DNA of 15,485 bases from CAYFTL01 sp964346145. GTDB taxonomy: Bacteria > Bacillota > Clostridia > Christensenellales > Aristaeellaceae. Made by a program: the position numbers and the translations under genes. This document shows, piece after piece, positions 6,044 to 13,442 of this stretch. Where the stretch lies: contig CAYFTL010000043.1 of assembly GCA_964346145.1 (NCBI GenBank), positions 1 through 15,485 of the forward strand, in the 5' to 3' direction. The notes under the pieces were generated by a model. The model was not told where the DNA came from and did no database searches. It saw only the letters and a program-made list of their open reading frames with translations. Position 1 is the first letter of the stretch; each line of letters opens with the position of its first letter.

Positions 6044-9000
6044 TTAGTTTACCCACACGCTCAGACCGGCCTGCTCTCCGTTAATGTTCCAATTTTGAAG
6101 CGTTTCCCCTTCAGCGGCCGGACGCAATTCGGTTGCTAGCACCGCTTCCATGATATCGGCTTTGTAAGCCTCAATGATTCGAGCCAGCTCGCCCTCGGCC
6201 TTATAAGCCACGCCGATGCGATCGGTCACTTCAAAATCTGACTCCTTGCGCATATTTTGCAGCTTGCTAACTACCTCGCGAACAAATCCCTCTTCGATCA
6301 GTTCGGGCGTCAGATTGGTATCCAGCACCACAGTCACGCCCCAGTCGCTCTCGCTTACAAACCCCGGTTTTTGCATGGGTTCGGTGAGCACATCCTCAGC
6401 GGTGAGCACTACCTGAGTGTCGTCGATATCAAATGTCAGGTTTTCGCCGCGTTTAAAGGCATCCACAGCCTCGTTACCGTCGGTGTTGAGCAGCGCTTCG
6501 CCAATCTTTTTTAGCAGCTTGCCATATTTGGGACCCACGGTGCGCATTTGAGGCTTGAGTTTGTAAGTGGTGAAAGCGCTCACATCGTCGGTAAACTCCA
6601 CATGCTTTACGTTGAGCTCTTCGGCGATCAAATCCACCATGGCACCGGACAGTTCACTTCCCTGAACGTACAGATTGGCCACAGGTTGGCGCACTTTAAT
6701 GTTTGCCGTGTTGCGGCAAGCGCGTCCCAACTGAACCGCCTGGATAACCATGTCCATCTGGCGTTCCAAATCTTGGTTCACCAGCGACATATCCGCCTGC
6801 GGGAATAAGGTCAGGTGCACGCTTTCGGGCGCTTCGGGCATGCTGGAGACCACCAGATTGCGATACATATTTTCGGACACGAAGGGCACATAAGGCGCGC
6901 ACAGCTTGCACAGCGTCACGAGCACGGTGTACAAGGTTTCAAAGGCGGCCAGCTTATCCCCTTCCATACCCTTGCCCCAGAAACGCTCGCGACAGCGGCG
7001 TACATACCAGTTGGATAGCTCGTCCACAAAGGCTGCGATGGCGCGGGCAGTTTCGGTGATTTTGTAACCCGCCAATCCTTCATCTACAAATTTGATCAAG
7101 CTGTTGAGCTTGCTGAGCACCCATTTGTCCATCAGCGAATAATCTGACGGATCCGCTTTGTGAACAGCCGGATTGTAGTTGTCGATGGAGGCGTACAAGG
7201 TAAAGAATGCATACGTGTTCCACAAGGTGCCCATGAACTTACGCTGAGATTCACTCAACGCTTCGGACGAGAAGCGGCTGGGCAACCAGGGCGCACCCAC
7301 GCTGTAAAAATACCAGCGAACCGCGTCGGCGCCCTGCTTATTGAGCACATCCCACGGGTCAACCACGTTGCCCTTGTGCGTGCTCATCTTTTGGCCTTCC
7401 ATATCCTGCACGTGCCCCATTACCACACAGTTTTCAAAGGGCGACGCGCCAAACACCACGGTGCCGATGGCCATCAGCGTGTAGAACCAGCCGCGGGTTT
7501 GGTCGATGGCTTCGGAAATAAAGTTTGCCGGGAAATTCTGCTCAAACAGTTCCTTGTTTTCAAAGGGATAATGAAACTGGGCGAAAGGCATGGAGCCGCT
7601 GTCGTACCAGACGTCGATCACTTCGGGCACGCGGTGCATTTCCTTGCCGCACTCAGGGCAATCCAGTACCACTTTGTCCACGTAAGGTTTGTGCAAATCA
7701 ATATCTTCCGGCACGTTTTTGCCCATCGTGCGCAGCTCTTCGATGGAACCTACTACATGGATGTGCCCTTCTTCGCACAACCAAACGGGCAGCGGCGTTC
7801 CCCAATAGCGCTCCCGAGACAGGCCCCAATCCACCACGTTTTCCACAAAGTTGCCCATACGGCCTTCTTTGATGTTGTCCGGATACCAGTTGACCGAACG
7901 GTTTACCGCTACCAGCTGGTCGCGCACCTCGGTCATACGGATAAACCAGGTGCCCCGGGCATAGTACAAAAGGGGCGTATCGCAGCGCCAGCAAAACGGA
8001 TAGTTGTGCACATACAATTCGGTTTTAAACAGCAATCCCCGTTGCTGCAAATCTTCAACGATCAACGGATCGGCATCTTTAACAAACATGCCGGCCCAAG
8101 CGGTTTCGGCGGTCATCTCTCCCTTTGGATCCACCAATTGCACAAAGGGCAGATCATTCTCCCTGCCGATGCGGGCGTCGTCCTCACCAAAAGCGGGCGC
8201 AATATGCACGATGCCGGTGCCGTCTTCCAAGGTTACGTAGTTGTCGGCCACCACCCGCCAGGCAGGCTTATCAGGGTTTGCAAAATCAAACAAGGGCTCG
8301 TATTCGGTGCCCACCAAATCATTGCCGCTGTAGCTTTCAACCACCTGCGTCTGGGCCGCAGCCTCCTCACCCAATACCGCATTGACCAGCTCCTTGGCCA
8401 ATATCAAGTTTTGACCACCCGAAGCCACCTTCACGTATTCGGCGGTAGGGCTAACACAAAGGGCTACGTTGCTGGGCAGCGTCCAGGGCGTTGTGGTCCA
8501 AGCCATCAAATAGGTGTCGGGTTGCCCCTTCACCGCAAAGCGCACGAAGGCAGAGGTATCCGACACTTCGGCATAGCCCTGGGCCACCTCGTGGCTGGAC
8601 AACGCGGTTCCGCATCGGGGGCAGTAAGGCACCACCTTGTGCCCCTTGTACAGCAAGCCCTTTTCGTGGATGCGTTTGAGCGACCACCACACCGATTCAA
8701 TATAGTCGTTCTCGTAGGTGATGTAAGGATGATCTGTATCGGCCCAATAACCTACGCGCTCACTCATGCGCTCCCAGTCGCCCTTATATTTCCACACCGA
8801 CTCTTTACATTTTTTGATAAAGTCTTCTACACCGTATTGCTCGATCTGCTCTTTGCCATTCAGCCCCAACGCTTTTTCGACTTCCAGTTCCACGGGCAAT
8901 CCATGGGTGTCCCAGCCGGCTTTGCGGAATACGGATTTTCCCTTCATTGATTGGTAACGCGGAATGATATCCTTGATCGCCCGGGTTAGAATATGCCCGA

Positions 9001-9163
9001 TATGGGGCTTTCCGTTGGCCGTGGGCGGCCCATCATAAAAAGTAAAATGCTCGCAACACTCGCGCGCATCTACTTTCTGGCGAATGCTGTTTTCTTTCCA
9101 AAATTCCCCTACTTCAAGCTCGCGCTTCAGAAAATCCAGATCGCTGGATACTTTTTGAATCAT
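6044..9163 (-). CDS. ileS: Isoleucyl-tRNA synthetase, type 2 (eukaryote-like, long form)
   Basis: Class Ia enzyme that charges tRNA-Ile with isoleucine in the cytoplasm. The 1039-residue product has HIGH at residues 54-57 (GKPHIGHILT), a CP1 editing domain with TTTPWTLPSN near 223 and GEDDAR near 326, Cys pairs CPRC 181-184, CWRC 391-394 and CPEC 502-505, and a KMSKS-type loop at 592-596 that reads KMSTH. An anticodon-binding domain with ELSNWYVRRCRERFWG follows. Length and motif style fit type 2 IleRS, the class that includes mupirocin-tolerant enzymes, rather than the roughly 930-residue bacterial type 1. The start ATG has AGGAGG 8 bases upstream. Expression is expected to follow uncharged tRNA-Ile through the T-box leader. 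Complete and undamaged. Confidence 0.97.
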   Translation of the reverse strand: MIQKVSSDLDFLKRELEVGEFWKENSIRQKVDARECCEHFTFYDGPPTANGKPHIGHILTRAIKDIIPRYQSMKGKSVFRKAGWDTHGLPVELEVEKALGLNGKEQIEQYGVEDFIKKCKESVWKYKGDWERMSERVGYWADTDHPYITYENDYIESVWWSLKRIHEKGLLYKGHKVVPYCPRCGTALSSHEVAQGYAEVSDTSAFVRFAVKGQPDTYLMAWTTTPWTLPSNVALCVSPTAEYVKVASGGQNLILAKELVNAVLGEEAAAQTQVVESYSGNDLVGTEYEPLFDFANPDKPAWRVVADNYVTLEDGTGIVHIAPAFGEDDARIGRENDLPFVQLVDPKGEMTAETAWAGMFVKDADPLIVEDLQQRGLLFKTELYVHNYPFCWRCDTPLLYYARGTWFIRMTEVRDQLVAVNRSVNWYPDNIKEGRMGNFVENVVDWGLSRERYWGTPLPVWLCEEGHIHVVGSIEELRTMGKNVPEDIDLHKPYVDKVVLDCPECGKEMHRVPEVIDVWYDSGSMPFAQFHYPFENKELFEQNFPANFISEAIDQTRGWFYTLMAIGTVVFGASPFENCVVMGHVQDMEGQKMSTHKGNVVDPWDVLNKQGADAVRWYFYSVGAPWLPSRFSSEALSESQRKFMGTLWNTYAFFTLYASIDNYNPAVHKADPSDYSLMDKWVLSKLNSLIKFVDEGLAGYKITETARAIAAFVDELSNWYVRRCRERFWGKGMEGDKLAAFETLYTVLVTLCKLCAPYVPFVSENMYRNLVVSSMPEAPESVHLTLFPQADMSLVNQDLERQMDMVIQAVQLGRACRNTANIKVRQPVANLYVQGSELSGAMVDLIAEELNVKHVEFTDDVSAFTTYKLKPQMRTVGPKYGKLLKKIGEALLNTDGNEAVDAFKRGENLTFDIDDTQVVLTAEDVLTEPMQKPGFVSESDWGVTVVLDTNLTPELIEEGFVREVVSKLQNMRKESDFEVTDRIGVAYKAEGELARIIEAYKADIMEAVLATELRPAAEGETLQNWNINGEQAGLSVWVN

Positions 9164-9197
9164 CGACGATCCCTCCTATATAATCTAAAAAAACAAA

Positions 9198-9235
9198 TAA
9201 AAAACGAACCCCTTCCCGATTGGGACGAAGCTCGT
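9198..9235 (-). terminator. Regulated intrinsic terminator of the ileS T-box
   Basis: ACGAGCTTCGTCCC pairs with GGGAAGGGGTTCGT across a four-base loop (14 positions, G-U pairs and one mismatch), followed by a run of six T on the minus strand. The 5' arm shares CGTCCC with the antiterminator, so the two structures exclude each other. Confidence 0.88.
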
Positions 9236-9474
9236 TCGCGGTACCACCCAAATTGGCGCAAAGCGCCCACTCCACGCGCACCAACATGCGCTGCCGCTGT
9301 ATCGGGCGGGTCCGGCGGGCTTACTAACGGTTCAGCCCTGCTGCTCCGGGGTGATTTCACCGCCCGCCACCGGCCGAACTTTCACCATTCTTCGGCTCGC
9401 TTTGCGGATTTGCGCTACGGCTGATCCCCATCATCGCCGGCGATGCAAAAAACACCGCCACATTTGCTTATAAT
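9198..9474 (-). ncRNA. T-box riboswitch leader, isoleucine-specific
   Basis: The leader of ileS carries the T-box core GGGTGGTACCGCG (9237-9249), with a UGGU bulge matching the NCCA end of a tRNA with discriminator A, as in tRNA-Ile. TTGGG (9247-9251) can pair with CCCAA (9220-9224) to form the antiterminator. Stem I holds AAAGCGAGCCG and a GGTGAAAG distal-loop motif. The likely specifier is AUC at 9353-9355 within GTGAAATCACC, an Ile codon followed by A as usual. Known mechanism: uncharged tRNA-Ile stabilises the antiterminator and allows ileS transcription. The specifier frame is chosen partly because ileS follows. Confidence 0.93.
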
Positions 9475-9480
9475 AATTTA

Positions 9481-9509
9481 ATTATACTCTCCGCATCCCC
9501 CAATGTCAA
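9481..9509 (-). promoter_or_regulatory. Consensus sigma-A promoter of ileS
   Basis: TTGACA (9504-9509), exactly 17 bases, then TATAAT (9481-9486) on the minus strand: a perfect consensus match. The transcript should start near 9474 and give a leader of about 310 bases. Strong intrinsic initiation fits control at the termination step. Confidence 0.92.
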
Positions 9510-9519
9510 GGATTTGCCT

Positions 9520-9543
9520 ACGCAAACAAATCTATTTTTGCGT
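9520..9543 (-). terminator. Hairpin after the solute-binding-protein remnant
   Basis: ACGCAAA and TTTGCGT form a perfect 7-bp stem with a 10-base AT-rich loop, one base after the remnant's stop codon. No T-run follows on the minus strand, so it is a weak terminator candidate or a relic of one. Confidence 0.35.
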
Positions 9544-10567
9544 TCAGCGCACAACCTGTTTAAGTCTGTCAATAATCTGATTGTATTCATCCATGCGCAG
9601 CCCGGACACCACCATATCAATATTCTGGGGAACACCGCTCACCCCAATGGCCAATGGCCGACACATCGCACTGCCCACCGGTTACCCCGGTTCGGAATCC
9701 ATATTTGTTAAAGGCGATCTCCTGCACTTTGGGATCGTTCAGCGCGCCGATGAATTTTTCACCCTTTTCGTTGAACGCGATCACGCAATGGGAGTTCCAG
9801 CTGGTGGGCTCGGGATACAAAATGCGTATCCCGTAGAATTGGCCACCGTAAAATCAATGACGCTCTTCTCGTGATCTACGATCATGGGTTTGGCCCACAT
9901 GCCGGTGCGCAAATATAAGTCGACCAGGTCCGCAAGGGTATTGTTCATAAAGCCGCTCTTTAAATAAAAATTGGTCAGCGCGGGCATGACGCCCGCCACG
10001 TTTTTGCTGGCAATATCACCCTTATTCATAATCGCAGCCAACAGTCCGTAGTAGGTAACCCCTGGGGAGGAGGTCACCGGATCGGTGGAGGTAATATTGA
10101 TGTTGCCATACACATTTTTCACTCCGATGTCGGACCATTTCTTGCCTTGATTGATATGGTCAATCAGCTTATCCATATCGGTGATGTAAAACACGCCGTC
10201 TCGTTCGGTGACGATTTGCCCTTCCATCAGCGCCTCCACCACGCCATCCCAGCTGTAAAAAACGATGGGCGTGTTCAGCGCAATCGATCCGGCCTGCTTG
10301 CGCATCCGAGGCGCTTCGCCTTCCTTGGCTGCGAGCTGGTAATACTCATCGTAGCGCTGATCGGAAAAGAAGGCCAAGTCGTAGGGTTGGGTGTTGCCCG
10401 CCCCGTCTGGCTTGCAAGTCTTGGATCGTCAAGATTTCCGGGTTGCCCGCGAGCACATTTAAAAAGCTCAAATAGGTAGATGCGCCACTGTTGGTTTGAG
10501 TGGCCGAGCCCATCAAAAATTGCAATTGCCCCTTTTCCACCGCCGCCGAGATATCCTTCATATTCCA
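9544..10567 (-). pseudogene. Decayed extracellular solute-binding protein (type 2 periplasmic-binding fold), N-terminus missing
   Basis: Homologous-looking protein runs through four segments in alternating frames on the minus strand. First comes KDISAAVEKGQLQFLMG with SATQTNSGAS (from about 10567); then QPYDLAFFSDQRY to IDFTVANSTG (about 10395-9845); then RILYPEPTSWNSHCVIAFN to GGQCDVSAI (about 9845-9645); then GVSGVPQNIDMVVSG to RLKQVVR and TGA at 9544-9546. At least three frameshifts, near 10400, 9845 and 9645, separate them. The SATQTNSGAS motif and FRTGVTGGQ block suggest an ABC-type substrate-binding protein. No signal peptide remains because the front end is replaced by the acetyltransferase remnant. 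The family assignment is from memory and only moderate. The gene is certainly not translatable as one protein. Confidence 0.72.
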
Positions 10568-11064
10568 TCGTGGCGCAAACAGTGTTTGCGAAGCCGACCT
10601 TCATGTTGCATGCCGCACTTTTCCATCATTTTGCCGATTCCGGATTTTTCACATCATTCTTAATCACAATTCTCTCCACACCTACCTCATCAAACAAAAA
10701 GGCTAGCACTGCCTTTGGTACTTCGCTCATCAGCCCCATATTCCAAAAATCATAGCCGATGCCGTACCCCACTTGATAAGAACAATTTCGCTCATCGATC
10801 GATATAACAGAGATGCTGCCAATCACCTTCCATATTATGCTCCATAGCCCAGCGATACGCGTTTGCTTTTGCATATCCGGTCACCGTCTCTGCTAAAAAC
10901 GCGCCCACATCTGCGATATTTGTATAAGGTCTCCAGGATAAAAGCTCGCTAGCTCAAGCGTCGGCAGCATAATTACGGAACATATCTACCACATCCGATG
11001 GCAAACAACAGCGAAAGCACAGTCGTTCTGTGTGAATTTCTTGAGTTCTTTTGTGTTGTAGCAT
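10558..11064 (-). pseudogene. Decayed GNAT-family N-acetyltransferase
   Basis: Starting at ATG 11062-11064 (AAGGA just upstream), the frame reads EIHTERLCFRCCLPSDVVDM then FRNYAADA. An in-frame TGA at the position of a likely Arg codon follows, then ASELLSWRPYTNIADVGAFL to YRWAMEHNME. A frameshift near 10832 leads into VIGSISVISIDERNCSYQVG and YGIGYDFWNMGLMSEV. A one-base loss near 10628 separates NPESAK from MMEKCGMQHEGRLRKHCLRHDGI. These are standard GNAT blocks: N-terminal T-ERL-LR, the central V-G-GY-I acetyl-CoA region and the C-terminal N-x-S-A-x-x-EKxGM-x-x-EG-LRKH. Homologs normally continue some ten residues further. This copy breaks off at its junction with the solute-binding-protein remnant. 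Confidence 0.78.
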
Positions 11065-11268
11065 TATCCTTTTCCATAAAACGCCCCCATTTTTTGAACC
11101 GATCCGCATCTAAGCATATTACCTTTTAGAAACGCTTCTAAAAGAACAGGACCTTTGTGCCACTGCTCAAGCTGCCAGCTTTCCCTCCCTAAGCTTAACC
11201 GGGATAAGGGTTTCCATTTGCGCCCAGTCTTGGGCGGCAATGATCTCTGCCCAGCTTACAGCACTTCA
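11065..11268. other. Gene-free stretch with a short coding relic and two hairpins
   Basis: Two perfect inverted repeats are present: TTTTAGAA-4-TTCTAAAA at 11124-11143 and CGCCCA-4-TGGGCG at 11221-11236. Neither is followed by a T-run on the minus strand. Directly after the dipeptidase stop, the minus strand reads WAEIIAAQDWAQMETLIPVK and ends in TGA at 11167-11169. This has the character of a protein C-terminus but has no start, so it may be a relic of a lost gene. I do not recognise its family. Confidence 0.35.
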
Positions 11269-11907
11269 TTATGCAATCACAAAATCAAAATATGTGTCGG
11301 GGTACGGCTCATTCACCAAAGTGTAGTGCCACCATTCGGCGCTGTAAGCGCGAAACCCGCATGCTTCCATCAGTTGCCTAAGTAGTCTGCGGTTGGCCTC
11401 CTGCAGCTTCGTCAGCCCTGCAGCGCCGTGATGGGAGCTTTCATCCATCAGGTCGAAATACCCCCCCATATCAAGCTGCGCTCCGTCCTCCAAGTTATAC
11501 AGCGTCAGATCCACCGTTCCACCCCGGCTGTGCCCCGACCTTGCTGCAATATAGCCCTGTTCAATCAACACTTCCTTATGAAGCCTGGGATAATGCCGTT
11601 CTTTTGTCTTCCCATTTTCTGGCTGCATAGTCCACCTAACAAAGTGATCCACCGCGCGCTGGGGGCGATAAGCATCCCACAGCAACAAACCAACATTCAA
11701 GGTTTCAGCTTCTTCAGCGGCTATTTTCAATATATTTGCTAGTTCAACGCTGCCAACCACACGGTTTGCAGCATATCCATCCACCGGTTCGCCTACAAAA
11801 TTATCGTTTCCTGCATATTTTGCATCCCACTGCACTCTGGGCACATATTCATCCAAGTACACAAAACCATTCAGCAAATTATGGGCATTTCCGCCATGAA
11901 GTTTCAC
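11269..11907 (-). CDS. D-alanyl-D-alanine dipeptidase, VanX/DdpX type (peptidase M15D)
   Basis: Zinc dipeptidase that hydrolyses D-Ala-D-Ala; in the family this serves glycopeptide resistance (VanX) or D-Ala salvage (DdpX). The zinc ligands and catalytic residues are all present: SGHSRGGTVD with His126 and Asp133, EWWHY with Glu191 as general base and His194, and Arg81 in WDAYRPQRA. They align at a constant offset of ten with VanX Arg71, His116, Asp123, Glu181 and His184. The DESSHH segment is also VanX-like. I choose GTG at 11907, 9 bases after GGAGG, over TTG at 11913, which is only 3 bases away; this gives 212 residues. No signal peptide, so cytoplasmic. No vanH, ligase or vanRS gene lies in the window, so resistance is not implied. 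Confidence 0.9.
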   Translation of the reverse strand: MKLHGGNAHNLLNGFVYLDEYVPRVQWDAKYAGNDNFVGEPVDGYAANRVVGSVELANILKIAAEEAETLNVGLLLWDAYRPQRAVDHFVRWTMQPENGKTKERHYPRLHKEVLIEQGYIAARSGHSRGGTVDLTLYNLEDGAQLDMGGYFDLMDESSHHGAAGLTKLQEANRRLLRQLMEACGFRAYSAEWWHYTLVNEPYPDTYFDFVIA

Positions 11908-11949
11908 TTTCAATCCCCTCCAAAACCGATTCCCTTACATTATACGCAT

Positions 11950-11978
11950 AGTATAAGTTAGAATTGGCAATTTATCCA
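11950..11978 (-). promoter_or_regulatory. Possible promoter of the dipeptidase gene
   Basis: TGGATA (11973-11978), 17 bases, TATACT (11950-11955) on the minus strand. An alternative TATAAT at 11939-11944 lacks a good -35. One of these probably drives the gene. Confidence 0.45.
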
Positions 11979-11987
11979 GAGTTTGTA

Positions 11988-12000
11988 ACCGATAATCGGT
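11988..12000. promoter_or_regulatory. 13-bp perfect palindrome between divergent vanX-like and pfkA promoters
   Basis: ACCGAT-A-ATCGGT reads the same on both strands and lies just upstream of the putative -35 elements of both divergent genes (about 10 bases from each). An ATCGGTT half-site recurs near 11923-11929. Position and symmetry suggest a dimeric regulator site; the regulator is unknown. Confidence 0.4.
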
Positions 12001-12010
12001 GCATTCATGT

Positions 12011-12038
12011 TTGATTTTTCATAAAGATGTGCTATAAT
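12011..12038 (+). promoter_or_regulatory. Promoter of pfkA
   Basis: TTGATT (12011-12016), 16 bases, TATAAT (12033-12038) with an extended TG (TGCTATAAT). Transcription should start near 12045, leaving an untranslated leader of about 165 bases. Confidence 0.7.
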
Positions 12039-12053
12039 TTAGATTGATTTTAC

Positions 12054-12115
12054 AGCCTTAACAAATGTAATATTGTTGCATCCGTGTGCATAAATATAAA
12101 AAAGGCTTTTTTATT
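12054..12115 (+). promoter_or_regulatory. Long AT-rich pfkA leader with a possible early hairpin
   Basis: AGCCTT near 12055 can pair with AAGGCT about 45 bases later, and that arm is followed by six T. AACAA/TTGTT can form an inner stem. This resembles a weak leader terminator, but the long loop and 6-bp stem make it uncertain. No known riboswitch class is recognised here. Confidence 0.25.
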
Positions 12116-12209
12116 ATACTTAACAACACAAAATATTACGATATCCTCAAGTTCGGCCGCGTGCCAACCGTTTTTATAGACTATATCTATCATAGGAGTG
12201 ATTTTTTAT

Positions 12210-13289
12210 ATGAAACGAATAGCTGTTTTGACCTCGGGCGGCGACGCTCCCGGTATGAACGCAGCGCTGCGCGCTGTGGTGCGCACCGCAATGCACTATG
12301 AGCTCCAAGTAATCGGAATTAAAAACGGTTACGATGGATTGCTACGTGACAAAATTGGTTCCTCTCCCAGCATGATTGAGTTAAACCGCGGAAGTGTGGC
12401 CGAAATTTTGCACCGGGGCGGTACCATGCTGATGACCGCCCGCAGCGATGATTTTATGCACGACCGGTACCGGCGCCAAGCGGTTGCCAAAATGAAGGAT
12501 ATGGGCATTGACGGTTTGGTGGTAATCGGCGGGGATGGCACTTTTATGGGCGCCTTTGAGCTGCACAAGCTGGGCATGCCCGCCGTGGCCATCCCGGGCA
12601 CCATAGACAATGATCTGCCGTTTACCGATTTCACCTTAGGCTTTGATACCGCCCTCAACACCATCTGCGATGCGGTCAACCATATTCGCGAGACCAATAC
12701 CTCCCACGGACGTGCCAGCTTAGTTGAGGTCATGGGTCGTCACTGCGGCGATCTGGCGCTCTATTCCGGTTTGGCTTGCGGCGCCGAAATGGCCCTGATC
12801 CCCGAAAAACCCTGGAGCGTAGACAAGATTGTTCAAAAGCTGAAGGTTGCCCGCAGCAAGGAAAAGAACAACTGCATCATTATGCTGGCTGAGGGCGCTT
12901 GGGAATCGATGGAGCCTTTCGACTTGAATGCGTTTGCCGAAGAATACGCCAGCAAGCTTCCTGAAAACTTCAAGGAAGGCAAATGGACCAGCGAAAAACT
13001 GGCCGTAGTAATCGAAACCCTGACGGGCATCGGCGAAGAGGACGTGCAAGAAACCCGTGCCACCGTGTTGGGCTACATCCAGCGAGGCGGAAGCCCTTCG
13101 GCCAACGACCGCATCTTGGGTTGCCGGATGGGCGCCCGCGCCGTCGAGTTGCTCAACGAAAACATCAGCGGCCGCGCAGTGGGCATCAAGGACAACAGCA
13201 TTGTAGATATTCCGATTGAAGACGCCGTGGGCAAGCGCCGCAAGGCCCGCCCCGACTATATTGAACTTATGGACATTCTTTCCCTGTAA
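12210..13289 (+). CDS. pfkA: ATP-dependent 6-phosphofructokinase
   Basis: Phosphorylates fructose 6-phosphate at C1, the committed step of glycolysis. Motifs in order: TSGGDAPGMNAALRAVV at 8-24, GGDGTF at 107-112, PGTIDNDLPF at 129-138 with catalytic Asp133, a MGRHCGDLAL block near 175, and ETRATVLGYIQRGGSPSAND near 280. Gly at GGDGT and at PGTIDND marks the ATP-using type; PPi-dependent enzymes have Asp and Lys there. The 359-residue length exceeds the usual 320; the extra residues lie mainly in the segment before ETRATVLG and at the C-terminus. The start is ATG 12210, 9 bases after AGGAG; a GTG at 12198 overlaps that site and is rejected. It stands alone, with its own promoter and terminator. 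Confidence 0.96.
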   Translation: MKRIAVLTSGGDAPGMNAALRAVVRTAMHYELQVIGIKNGYDGLLRDKIGSSPSMIELNRGSVAEILHRGGTMLMTARSDDFMHDRYRRQAVAKMKDMGIDGLVVIGGDGTFMGAFELHKLGMPAVAIPGTIDNDLPFTDFTLGFDTALNTICDAVNHIRETNTSHGRASLVEVMGRHCGDLALYSGLACGAEMALIPEKPWSVDKIVQKLKVARSKEKNNCIIMLAEGAWESMEPFDLNAFAEEYASKLPENFKEGKWTSEKLAVVIETLTGIGEEDVQETRATVLGYIQRGGSPSANDRILGCRMGARAVELLNENISGRAVGIKDNSIVDIPIEDAVGKRRKARPDYIELMDILSL

Positions 13290-13298
13290 TACATCAAC

Positions 13299-13328
13299 GC
13301 CGCTATCCAACGGGATGGCGGCGGTTTT
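13299..13328 (+). terminator. Intrinsic terminator of pfkA
   Basis: GCCGCTATCC pairs with GGATGGCGGC (10 bp, one G-U) across a four-base loop, followed by GGTTTT. It begins ten bases after the pfkA stop codon. Confidence 0.85.
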
Positions 13329-13330
13329 GT

Positions 13331-13342
13331 ATCATGCATGAT
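13331..13342. repeat. 12-bp perfect palindrome ATCATGCATGAT
   Basis: Perfectly self-complementary and lying between the pfkA terminator and the rlmD-type gene. It could be an operator, or be incidental. A second small inverted repeat, TCATTT-3-AAATGA, follows about 12 bases later. Confidence 0.35.
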
Positions 13343-13383
13343 GGTGAGAATGTCATTTCAAAAATGATATACCACATTATCTA

Positions 13384-13418
13384 CCAGAGGAGTCTGCAGC
13401 TTTGTTCCTCGGGTTTTT
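13384..13418 (+). terminator. Attenuator-like hairpin upstream of the rlmD-type gene
   Basis: GAGGA (13387-13391) and TCCTC (13406-13410) pair, flanked by CC/GG across one mismatch, and five T follow at 13414-13418. It ends about 25 bases before the start codon, so it could limit transcription into the gene. Short stem; tentative. Confidence 0.35.
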
Positions 13419-13442
13419 ATACCGCAGTTTCAGGGGGGAATT

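Noticed and set aside
7160..8950. Long open frame (596 codons) on the plus strand antisense to ileS
   Set aside because: It lies entirely inside ileS, has His/Arg/Gln-rich composition typical of antisense to a conserved gene, no ribosome-binding site and no recognisable domain.
11221..11236. CGCCCA/TGGGCG hairpin as the dipeptidase terminator
   Set aside because: No T-run follows on the minus strand and the stem is only six base pairs.
11269..11907. Glycopeptide-resistance cluster
   Set aside because: Only a VanX-like dipeptidase is present; the neighbouring genes are a phosphofructokinase and pseudogenes.
12198..12209. GTG at 12198 as the pfkA start
   Set aside because: It overlaps the AGGAG ribosome-binding site; ATG 12210 gives the conserved MKRIAVLTSGGD N-terminus.
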